This document shows, piece after piece, positions 7,125 through 13,692 of a stretch of DNA of 13,692 nucleotides. The notes under the pieces were generated by a model. That model was not told the origin of the DNA, did no database searches, and was given only the letters and a program-made list of their open reading frames with translations. The translations under genes and the position numbers were made by a program. The DNA is from an uncultured Bacilli bacterium (GTDB taxonomy: Bacteria > Bacillota_I > Bacilli_A > RF39 > UBA660), in the NCBI GenBank assembly GCA_947625365.1, contig CANQNZ010000028.1, forward strand, positions 1 to 13,692, given 5' to 3'. Every line of letters starts with the position of its first letter. Position 1 is the first letter of the stretch.

Positions 7125-8126
7125 TTATTTACTTGCTAAAGTTTTAACAGTTCTAACCATTTGTGTTGTATAACCCATTTCATTATCATACCAAGCCACT
7201 ATTTTTACTAGTTGCTTACCATCTACTTCAATAACATTAGTAAGTAGGCCATCAACTAAGGCTCCACATTCCATGCCAATAATATCACTAGAAACAACAG
7301 GGTCTTCTGTATACATTAAAGTTTCATTTTGATTTTTTTGAAATAGATTATTTATTTCTTCTTTGGTAACATTTCTTTTAAGTTCCAAAGTAACATCAAT
7401 CATAGAACCATCGGGAACGGGAACTCTATAAGCTATACCATCTAGTTTGCCAAGCAAACTAGGAATAACTAACCCAATAGCACTAGCTGCTCCTGTACTA
7501 GCTGGAACAATATTAGCAGCACATGCCCGTCCGCGTCTAGCATATATACCTTTTTTATGAGCTACATCTAAAGTAGCTTGATCATTTGTATAAGCATGAA
7601 TAGTGCTCATAAAACCTTTTTCAATTCCAATATTATCTTCAATAACTTTTAAAACAGGGGCAAGACAGTTAGTTGTACAAGAGGCTGCCGAAATAACTTG
7701 CTCTTTACCTGTTAAAATATCATCATTAACATTATAAACAACGGTTTTTAAATCTCCCTTAGCTGGTGCCGAAATAACAACTTTCTTAGCTCCTGCTTCA
7801 ATATGTTTTAAAGATTTTTCTAAACTTGTGAAAAGGCCAGTACACTCTAAAACAATTTCTACTCCTAATGTTTCCCAAGGGATACAAGCTGGGTCCTTTT
7901 CAGAAAATACTCTAATTTTCTTTCCTTTATAAATAATATTATTTTCATCGAACTTAATATCATCAGTTAAATAGCGACGATGATTAGTATCATATTTTAA
8001 AAGATAAGCTAAATCTTCTGCTCCTGTTAAATCATTAATTGCTACTACTTCTAACTTATCATCATTAAGCATTTGTCTAAAAGCAAGCCTACCTATTCTA
8101 CCAAATCCATTGATTCCTACTTTCAT
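7125..8126 (-). CDS. gap: Glyceraldehyde-3-phosphate dehydrogenase, phosphorylating, NAD-type
   Basis: Oxidises glyceraldehyde 3-phosphate to 1,3-bisphosphoglycerate with NAD+. The 333-residue product is of standard length. The N-terminal Rossmann motif is NGFGRIGR (6-13). Asp32 in INDLTG favours NAD over NADP. The catalytic cysteine is C150 in SAASCTTN and the catalytic histidine H177 in STIHAYTNDQ. The C-terminal WYDNEMGY (312-319) is intact. ATG at 8126 gives the canonical MKVGINGFGRIGR start and has AAGGA before it; the open frame upstream of it is not part of the protein. It begins 19 bases after the stop of the nucleoside-kinase-like gene, so the two are probably co-transcribed from the promoter at 9826-9854. 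Unlike in many Bacillota it is not next to pgk-tpiA. Confidence 0.98.
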   Translation of the reverse strand: MKVGINGFGRIGRLAFRQMLNDDKLEVVAINDLTGAEDLAYLLKYDTNHRRYLTDDIKFDENNIIYKGKKIRVFSEKDPACIPWETLGVEIVLECTGLFTSLEKSLKHIEAGAKKVVISAPAKGDLKTVVYNVNDDILTGKEQVISAASCTTNCLAPVLKVIEDNIGIEKGFMSTIHAYTNDQATLDVAHKKGIYARRGRACAANIVPASTGAASAIGLVIPSLLGKLDGIAYRVPVPDGSMIDVTLELKRNVTKEEINNLFQKNQNETLMYTEDPVVSSDIIGMECGALVDGLLTNVIEVDGKQLVKIVAWYDNEMGYTTQMVRTVKTLASK

Positions 8127-8145
8127 ATTTATTCCTTCTTTCCTT

Positions 8146-9801
8146 TTATTTAAAAATACTTCCCCCAATAAACTCTCTAAGTAAAGAACTATTTTCTACA
8201 TACTCAGAAGGGATAGGATAAAATATTTTCAAAAACTCTGTTAATCTTTTAGCTTCCTCATATAGTGGTGAATTTACAGGCACTGAATATAATAATGGCT
8301 CCACATATACCTTTAAAACACCCATTTCATAAATTAAACTAGTATTTAATACACTATCAGCATCCTTCATATAAGGAAATATATATTCTTCTTCTCCGTG
8401 TCTTACAAGTTGCCAACTTTTTAAAGTCTGCTCCACATTAACCGCTCTAAACTCATTATCCCTTACTATCCTTCTAATCAATCTAATATCTAAAGTTGAT
8501 AAATGATTATGACGGTCGATAGAAAGAGGAGCAAAAGGAGATACATATATTTTATACATTTGTTTACTAGATAAATTTTCTAATAATTTAGGATTTAAAG
8601 CATGATTTCCTTCAATTACTATAATAGTCTTATCATCTATACCTACTGGTTTAGAATTATACTCTTTTACCCCAATACTAAAATTATATTTAGGTAAAAC
8701 CACTTTCTCATTATTTAATAATTTAGTTAAATGTCTATTTAATAATTTAGTATCAATTAAATTAATTGATTCAAAATCACGATTTTTAACAACATCTTTA
8801 GGCATTTGCGATTGATTTAAATAATAATCATCAATAGAAATATTAAATATTTTTAAACCATAAGCTTTTAAAGCTAAAGCTAATTTTTTACTCGTTGTTG
8901 TTTTACCAGATGAAGATGGTCCAGCAATTAAAACTAGTTTAATATTTTCTCTAGCATATATTTTTTCAGCTTCTTTTAAAATGTTTTTCTGTAAATATAA
9001 TTCATTAGTTCTAATAAAATCTTCAATTGTATTATGTGAAACTAAATAATTAACATCAGCAACATGAGCAATATTAAGTGAAGTTATCCACTTTTTATAT
9101 TCGGAAAAAGCTCGCATATTTAAAGGATAATGATTATATTTAGGTATTTCATAAGTATCAGATATAACTGGAAATAATAAAACACATTTATTTGTTCCTA
9201 AATAAACTATATCAAAATCTTTTAAACATCCTGTAGAATAAGGCATATCTGTATAAAAATAATTATAATTATTTTTTAGTTTATACATAATTACAAACTT
9301 ATCTAAAATGCCTTGAATAACATGAGCCTTCTCCGGCTCATTAATATTTAAAAAATAATTTATAGCATCTTTTTTAGTAACATTTATTTTCGTAAAAGGT
9401 AAATCTTCCGCAATTATTTTCTTCATTTGTTTCTTTAAATTTTTGATATCTGTATCATCTAATATAGTATCAGATTTAATACTAAAACATATTCCTTTAT
9501 CAATAGAATGTTCAAAATATACTTCGATATTTTGCCCAAAGACCATGCTAGCTGCTACTAATAAAACATGCTTAATTCCACTTTTATATATTTTATTACC
9601 ATCTAAATCATTCGCATATAAAAAATCTATTCTCGCATTTTCTTTTATTACTTCATCAGCACTAACTATCTCACTATTTATCTTTACGGCGATAACAGGA
9701 TAATCTTTAGCATTATTTTCTTTTATAAAATCTTTTAATGTTAGATTTTTATTAATATACAACTTTTTATTTTCTAAATATACTTTAATTTTATCCTTCA
9801 T
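8146..9801 (-). CDS. Nucleoside (uridine) kinase-like protein with N-terminal TGS and ThrRS-like domains
   Basis: A 551-residue multidomain protein. Residues 1-65 look like a TGS domain. Residues about 70-220 resemble the second additional (editing-like) domain of threonyl-tRNA synthetase, for example YKSGIKHVLLVAA. Residues about 285-490 form a P-loop kinase of the uridine kinase/phosphoribulokinase group: Walker A GPSSSGKTT (294-302), the substrate loop ISIDDYY (321-327), VIEGNHALNP (395-404) and an Arg-rich RLIRRIVRD (440-448). This architecture is a known but poorly characterised family in Clostridia, Thermotogae and related bacteria, annotated as nucleoside or uridine kinase. The true substrate is uncertain. 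Only one of the ThrRS editing-site histidines (H78) is evident, so editing activity is unlikely. ATG at 9801 follows AGAGG (9808-9812). It heads a two-gene unit with gap. Confidence 0.9.
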   Translation of the reverse strand: MKDKIKVYLENKKLYINKNLTLKDFIKENNAKDYPVIAVKINSEIVSADEVIKENARIDFLYANDLDGNKIYKSGIKHVLLVAASMVFGQNIEVYFEHSIDKGICFSIKSDTILDDTDIKNLKKQMKKIIAEDLPFTKINVTKKDAINYFLNINEPEKAHVIQGILDKFVIMYKLKNNYNYFYTDMPYSTGCLKDFDIVYLGTNKCVLLFPVISDTYEIPKYNHYPLNMRAFSEYKKWITSLNIAHVADVNYLVSHNTIEDFIRTNELYLQKNILKEAEKIYARENIKLVLIAGPSSSGKTTTSKKLALALKAYGLKIFNISIDDYYLNQSQMPKDVVKNRDFESINLIDTKLLNRHLTKLLNNEKVVLPKYNFSIGVKEYNSKPVGIDDKTIIVIEGNHALNPKLLENLSSKQMYKIYVSPFAPLSIDRHNHLSTLDIRLIRRIVRDNEFRAVNVEQTLKSWQLVRHGEEEYIFPYMKDADSVLNTSLIYEMGVLKVYVEPLLYSVPVNSPLYEEAKRLTEFLKIFYPIPSEYVENSSLLREFIGGSIFK

Positions 9802-9825
9802 AATACGCCTCTTTATTCTTCTTTA

Positions 9826-9854
9826 ATTTTATCAGACTTTATCTATTTTGACAA
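9826..9854 (-). promoter_or_regulatory. Promoter of the kinase-gap transcription unit
   Basis: On the minus strand TTGTCA (9849-9854) and TAAAAT (9826-9831) stand 17 bases apart, a near-consensus sigma-A promoter. It lies 25 bases before the kinase start codon and diverges from clpP. Confidence 0.65.
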
Positions 9855-9876
9855 TTTATTTTTTTGTAATAATTTG

Positions 9877-9897
9877 TTGACTTTTTTTAGTTATAAT
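9877..9897 (+). promoter_or_regulatory. Promoter elements ahead of clpP (uncertain pairing)
   Basis: A perfect TATAAT (9892-9897) and a good TTGACT (9877-9882) both point toward clpP, but they are only nine bases apart and cannot act as one promoter. TATAAT may be used with a poor -35, or TTGACT with a weak -10 near 9900. No CIRCE element and no CtsR heptamer pair is visible in the 134-base intergenic region. Confidence 0.35.
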
Positions 9898-9935
9898 TAG
9901 TTTATTTTTTACTAAATTAATATTAGGTGATTATT

Positions 9936-10505
9936 TTGAATTTAATTCCATATGTTGTAGAAAGAAATTATAATACTGAACGTAGTTATGATTTATACTC
10001 TCGCTTGCTTAAAGATAGAATTGTTTTTTTAACTGGTGAAATAACCGATGAAGTAGCAAGCATTATTGTATCAGAACTTTTATATTTAGACTCTTTAAAT
10101 AATGAAGAAATATGTCTTTATATCAATAGCCCCGGCGGTAGTGTAACCGCAGGATTTAGTATTTATGATACAATTAATTTTATTAAAAGTGATGTTAAAA
10201 CGATTGTCGTAGGCATGGCTGCTAGTATGGCTGCTTTCTTATGTGCTAGTGGAACTAAAGGGAAAAGGTGTGCTTTAAAAAATTCGGAGATTATGATACA
10301 TCAACCTTTAGGTGGGGCTCAAGGTCAAGCAACGGAAATTCAAATTGCGGCCGAACGAATTATCAAATTAAAAAAGAAGCTAAACAATATGTTAGCTACT
10401 TTAACAGGTCAAGATGAAGCAAAAATTAAAATGGACACCGAAAGAGATAATTATATGGATGCTAAAGAAGCTTTAGCTTATGGTTTAATCGATGTTATTT
10501 TGTAA
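9936..10505 (+). CDS. clpP: ATP-dependent Clp protease proteolytic subunit ClpP
   Basis: The 189-residue serine peptidase forms the tetradecameric chamber fed by Clp ATPases. The catalytic triad is complete: S97 in GMAASMAAF, H122 in MIHQPLGG and D171 in DTERDNYMDA. INSPGGSVTAG (64-74), the oxyanion-loop region, is conserved. I place the start at TTG 9936 because it gives MNLIPYVVER, the family's usual N-terminus, and because AGGTGAT (9925-9931) lies correctly upstream. The GTG at 9927 sits inside that ribosome binding site and would add three residues. It is transcribed divergently from the kinase-gap unit. Its last 11 bases overlap the end of the converging transglutaminase-like gene, with no obvious terminator between them. 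A TTG start may lower translation. Confidence 0.98.
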   Translation: MNLIPYVVERNYNTERSYDLYSRLLKDRIVFLTGEITDEVASIIVSELLYLDSLNNEEICLYINSPGGSVTAGFSIYDTINFIKSDVKTIVVGMAASMAAFLCASGTKGKRCALKNSEIMIHQPLGGAQGQATEIQIAAERIIKLKKKLNNMLATLTGQDEAKIKMDTERDNYMDAKEALAYGLIDVIL

Positions 10506-11790
10506 ATTTATTTGGCCTAAAATCTAAATCAGTTATATTACCATCCTGGTCTATAATCTGCCGATTAGGGAAAGTTAACTCTTGCCTTTCGGCATTTTTT
10601 TGCATAGTTTGGTCTACCATCTTTAAAATTTCTTCTTCGCTTGCCACATATGTTTGTTTATAGATAAAGGTAATACCATCTTTTAAAGTTTTATAATCAA
10701 TAGGTTTATTTACTTTATTAATAATATACTCTCTTAAAGAGGCATAACACTCTTTATAGGTTTCTATTACAGCCTCTTTATTAGGGCTATCAATATTAGT
10801 ATAACTTTTTTTAAGATGATTATAATAATTTCGGTCTAATTTATGGATATATTGTAATAAATCATAAATTAAATATTGCAAAGGATTAACATCCTGGAAA
10901 ATAAAATTATCACTGTTTATAATCTTTTTGCTTAAAAAAGCAAATCTTTCATCAAATTCTTGCTCATTATGGACAAAAAATAATTCTAAAGAATTAGTCT
11001 CTAAATAATTATAATTATGAGATTTATTATATTCATCAGGTGTAAGTAAAGCATAATTATAAGTGTCATCGTCTTTCCTATTATCCCAAGTAGGGTCTGT
11101 TAAAAAAATACCATTAATATTATATTTGCTATCAACAAGATTAACCATTGCGCGAGAGTGAAATGCTACTTTACCCACTTCAAATGTTTCTGGCGCCTGT
11201 TTATTTTGCGCATTACCATAAATAGTTGCACTTATTTGACAAGCTGGTATATTTAATTTATTAAGCAAATCACATAACAAATTAGTATAACCATAGCAAA
11301 CCATATAATCACTATTTAAAACCTCATATAAATTTCGCGACTCTGATTTATCATTAGGACTTTCTTGATAAACTTTGTAACTTTTTACAATATTATATAT
11401 GTATAAATATTTTTCAAAGGGAGAAAAGTTTTGCGCCGGACGAACTATATCATATAGTCTTTTTTCATTTTCAATGTAAGTTGTTATATCAAAGTTAAGC
11501 ACATCTTTATAAACTTCTAAATGAGGGAATGTTTTTAATAATTCTTCATTAGCAAAAGCATACTCATTAAATATATTTTGATTAGCACTATCAATATTAA
11601 ACACAATTTCTACTTCCTTATTAAAATTTTTTAACGTATCAGAAAGATTAGTTAAATCAGTAAAAGTATTTAAATTAATTTGTACATTAGTTAAATTTTT
11701 TAACTTCGGTAAAGACTCTATTTCTTCTTTTGTTAAAGGTTCTTTTAAAGTCATATAACTTTGATAAAGGTTACTTTCAATTCTATTCAT
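10495..11790 (-). CDS. Transglutaminase-like cysteine peptidase-fold protein, cytoplasmic
   Basis: The 431-residue product has no signal peptide or membrane segment. Residues about 120-260 fit the transglutaminase-like fold: C165 in YMVCYGYTNLLCDLLNKLNIP, H211 in FHSRAMVNLV, and D232 in FLTDPTWDN, in the order Cys-His-Asp. PFEKYLYIYNIV (124-135) matches the helix usually before the nucleophile. Residues 20-65 are Leu- and Asn-rich with a faint repeat character (LPKLKNLTNVQINLNTFTDL). The 270-400 part is helical and unrecognised. The family includes peptidases, amidases and transglutaminases; the substrate cannot be told. ATG at 11790 has AAGGAG seven bases upstream and overlaps the whiA stop by eight bases (ATGAATAG), so it is translationally coupled to whiA. 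In Bacillus this place downstream of whiA holds crh, an HPr-like gene. The 3' end overlaps clpP by 11 bases. Confidence 0.82.
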   Translation of the reverse strand: MNRIESNLYQSYMTLKEPLTKEEIESLPKLKNLTNVQINLNTFTDLTNLSDTLKNFNKEVEIVFNIDSANQNIFNEYAFANEELLKTFPHLEVYKDVLNFDITTYIENEKRLYDIVRPAQNFSPFEKYLYIYNIVKSYKVYQESPNDKSESRNLYEVLNSDYMVCYGYTNLLCDLLNKLNIPACQISATIYGNAQNKQAPETFEVGKVAFHSRAMVNLVDSKYNINGIFLTDPTWDNRKDDDTYNYALLTPDEYNKSHNYNYLETNSLELFFVHNEQEFDERFAFLSKKIINSDNFIFQDVNPLQYLIYDLLQYIHKLDRNYYNHLKKSYTNIDSPNKEAVIETYKECYASLREYIINKVNKPIDYKTLKDGITFIYKQTYVASEEEILKMVDQTMQKNAERQELTFPNRQIIDQDGNITDLDFRPNKFTK

Positions 11791-12715
11791 TTTCTTTCTC
11801 CTTATGCCTTTTTACTAAATCACGCATTTTAATAAAACAATGATTAATTCCGGATTTTCCTATTTGTTTACCAGTTTCACTACTAATTATTTCTGATAAC
11901 TCTAAGAAAGAAACATCAGGATATTTTTCACGATATTTCAAAACATCTTTCGTTCTTTCATCTAATAAATCAACCAAGTTATTATCTTTTAAATATTTAA
12001 TATTTTCAATCTGTACCATGCCTGCTTTAATGGTTTTTTCTTGATTAGCTATTTCACAATTATTAAGACGATTAACCATGTTTTTATGGTCTCTATATAT
12101 TCTTATATCTTCAAAGTAAAATAAAGAATTAATAGCATTAAACATTTTAATTAAATCACTAATATTTTCGGCACTTTTAAGATATATCATATAGCGATTA
12201 TTTCTTTTTAAAACTTTTGTAGGAATATCTAGTTCTTTTAAAACTTTACTAAAATAAGTAGCATCTTTTTTAGCATGAACAACAAATTCCATATGATAAC
12301 CACTAACTTTCGGGTCACTAATACTTCCACAAGCTAAAAATAGGCCCTGAATGAAAGCAATTTTATCTTCTTTATTCTCTAATAAATACTCCTCAGGAGC
12401 TATTTTTTTATTATCTTTATAAATACTTAAATCTTCTAAGATAAAGCTAACATTGTCTTTTACTTCTAAGATATATATTTGCTTAGTTCTAAATCTTTTT
12501 TGAATACGCACCGTAACATATATACTAACCCCATAAAGCATTTTAATAATTTTATACATTCTTCTTGCTACAGAAGCATTTTCAATAATTAAAGTAATTT
12601 GATTTTTGGCATATTTACCATCATACCTAATAAAAGATGATAGTTCACTACGTACAGTAACATAATCAAAAGGTAACTTAGATATTTCTTCTTTTACTCT
12701 AGTAGTAAAGGTCAT
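11783..12715 (-). CDS. whiA: WhiA, sporulation/cell-division-associated DNA-binding protein
   Basis: A 310-residue protein, the usual length for WhiA. The N-terminal two-thirds form the homing-endonuclease-like (LAGLIDADG) fold without the catalytic acids. AFIQGLFLACGSISDP (120-135) followed by YHMEFVV is the family hallmark. The C-terminal part has NCEIANQEKTIKA (219-231) and a helix-turn-helix region around SFLELSEII to SGINHCFIKMRDL (269-300). WhiA controls sporulation septation in Streptomyces and affects chromosome segregation, division and growth in Bacillus. ATG at 12715 overlaps the glmR stop as ATGA, and a GGATGAG just upstream within glmR can serve as ribosome binding site. It lies in the conserved glmR-whiA order and is coupled at its 3' end to the transglutaminase-like gene. 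Confidence 0.96.
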   Translation of the reverse strand: MTFTTRVKEEISKLPFDYVTVRSELSSFIRYDGKYAKNQITLIIENASVARRMYKIIKMLYGVSIYVTVRIQKRFRTKQIYILEVKDNVSFILEDLSIYKDNKKIAPEEYLLENKEDKIAFIQGLFLACGSISDPKVSGYHMEFVVHAKKDATYFSKVLKELDIPTKVLKRNNRYMIYLKSAENISDLIKMFNAINSLFYFEDIRIYRDHKNMVNRLNNCEIANQEKTIKAGMVQIENIKYLKDNNLVDLLDERTKDVLKYREKYPDVSFLELSEIISSETGKQIGKSGINHCFIKMRDLVKRHKEKENE

Positions 12716-13668
12716 GATAACTCATCCATTAAATAAGAAAATATTAAATAAGCAGTCTTTAAACTATCATGTCTTAACACATTATCTTCTATTTTATAAA
12801 TTTTATCTTCAATTAATTTTACTCCCATTTTTTCTACATTCTTTTTATCAAGAACTACAGGGTCTTTTTGTTCTTCTGTAGCATATTTTTTAACTAAATA
12901 AGCAGACATTTTAGTATTATTAGCAATAATAGCATCTAAGCCATTTTCCCCTAAATATTTTTGAAAAACTTTAACATGGTCGCTTACTTTATAATTATCA
13001 GTTTCCCCTGGTTGGGTAACTAAATTACACACATACAAAGTCTTGGCATGAGAAGCATTAATTGCTTTTTGAATTTCCTCTAAGACAATATGAGGCATTA
13101 TACTAGTATAAACGCTACCGCAGGAAAAGATAATTAAATCCGCTTTATTAATTGCTTTAAATATCTCTGGATTTATCTTAAATTTTTTATCATAAAATAT
13201 TTCATCTATCTTTGTTTTAGCCTCAGTTATTTGACTTTCACCGATAATATATTCCCCTAATTCGGTTTTACCAATTAAATCAACAGGTTCTTCAGTTAAA
13301 GGTAAAACAGTACCTTTAATATTAAATAATTTACAGAAAATAGGAATAGAATGGGCAAAATCACCTTTTATATCTAATAACGCCGTCAATATCAAATTCT
13401 TGATAGAATGCTCACACAATTTTGAATTTTTAGCAAAGCGATAATTAAGTAACTCTGTATTATCGGCATCTGTATTAGCCATTGCAGTTAAAACTTTAGA
13501 AATATCTCCAACCGCCGGAATATCAAATTCTTTACGAAGAGCTCCTGTACTGCGCCCATTATCAGCGACACTAACTACCGCCGTAACATTTATCGGGAAT
13601 AATTTTAACCCTTTTAATAATTGAGAAAGTCCACTGCCTCCTCCAAAGATAACAACATTCTTCACCAT
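12712..13668 (-). CDS. glmR: GlmR (YvcK) family UDP-GlcNAc-binding regulator of carbon flux to the envelope
   Basis: A 318-residue protein of the YvcK/GlmR family, related to the CofD fold. Key blocks are the N-terminal FGGGSGLSQLLKGLK (8-22), SVADNGRSTGALRKEF (33-48), AVGDISKVLTA (52-62), FSCGSVYTS and TQPGETDNYKVSDHV. In Bacillus, GlmR binds UDP-GlcNAc and stimulates GlmS, and is needed for growth on gluconeogenic carbon. The usual VADDGGSSG reads VADNGRSTG here, likely a lineage variant. The start is uncertain by one codon. ATG at 13668 directly abuts AGGTGGT, whereas GTG at 13665 would have the better spacing and give MKNVVIFGGG. It ends in TGA overlapping the whiA ATG. The usual upstream partner rapZ would lie beyond the right edge. 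Confidence 0.94.
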   Translation of the reverse strand: MVKNVVIFGGGSGLSQLLKGLKLFPINVTAVVSVADNGRSTGALRKEFDIPAVGDISKVLTAMANTDADNTELLNYRFAKNSKLCEHSIKNLILTALLDIKGDFAHSIPIFCKLFNIKGTVLPLTEEPVDLIGKTELGEYIIGESQITEAKTKIDEIFYDKKFKINPEIFKAINKADLIIFSCGSVYTSIMPHIVLEEIQKAINASHAKTLYVCNLVTQPGETDNYKVSDHVKVFQKYLGENGLDAIIANNTKMSAYLVKKYATEEQKDPVVLDKKNVEKMGVKLIEDKIYKIEDNVLRHDSLKTAYLIFSYLMDELS

Positions 13669-13692
13669 ACCACCTACTTAATATATGATAAC

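Noticed and set aside
8127..8168. N-terminal extension of gap into the kinase gene
   Set aside because: GAPDH begins at MKVGINGFGRIGR; the internal ATG at 8126 has its own AAGGA and the extension would overlap the kinase end.
9443..9703. Plus-strand open frame opposite the TGS/ThrRS-like part of the kinase
   Set aside because: It is antisense to a conserved domain, without a start signal or recognisable product.
9802..9935. CIRCE or CtsR operator in front of clpP
   Set aside because: Neither TTAGCACTC-N9-GAGTGCTAA nor tandem GGTCAAA heptamers are present in the intergenic region.
12712..12714. Mycoplasma-like genetic code (TGA as tryptophan)
   Set aside because: glmR ends in TGA exactly at the whiA start, and tryptophans in conserved places (for example ISWNRG of Spo0A) are TGG.

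Overview
The window is strongly AT-rich and reads with the standard code: TGA is a stop (end of glmR) and tryptophan is TGG. It carries a full-length spo0A, typical Bacillota ribosome binding sites and the Bacillota pair glmR-whiA. Together these suggest a low-GC, spore-forming-lineage Bacillota, perhaps an uncultured gut Bacilli/RF39- or Erysipelotrichia-like genome. The lineage is an inference; the gene families are clear.

Layout, left to right. (1) 61-1608, minus: a surface protein with an N-terminal signal/anchor, of a type common in uncultured gut Bacillota. The ribosome binding site of another gene lies at the left edge. (2) 1728-2492, minus: spo0A, closed by a palindromic terminator and preceded by a series of TGTC sites resembling 0A boxes. 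(3) 2603-4520, minus: overlapping pgk-tpiA (lower glycolysis). (4) 4696-5937, plus: a lone AAA ATPase of the DUF4143 type. It is bracketed by two nearly identical 39-base hairpin-forming repeats. (5) 5975-7033, minus: a secreted protein made of two copies of a domain I do not recognise. (6) 7125-9801, minus: gap behind a TGS-domain nucleoside-kinase-like gene, with a good promoter in front. (7) 9936-10505, plus: clpP with a TTG start, divergent from (6). (8) 10495-13668, minus: glmR-whiA-transglutaminase-like gene, linked by 4- and 8-base overlaps and converging on clpP with an 11-base overlap.

How the genes work together: gap, pgk and tpiA supply three consecutive steps of the triose part of glycolysis, but gap is split from pgk-tpiA by the ATPase cassette and the duplicated secreted protein. 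Spo0A is the master sporulation regulator. GlmR, WhiA and ClpP tie carbon flux, cell envelope/division and protein turnover together in Bacillota. The least explained parts are the hairpin-bracketed ATPase, the duplicated secreted protein, the cytoplasmic transglutaminase-like protein coupled to whiA, and the surface protein beside spo0A. No RNA genes, CRISPR arrays, insertion sequences or gene-free stretches over 300 bases were found.
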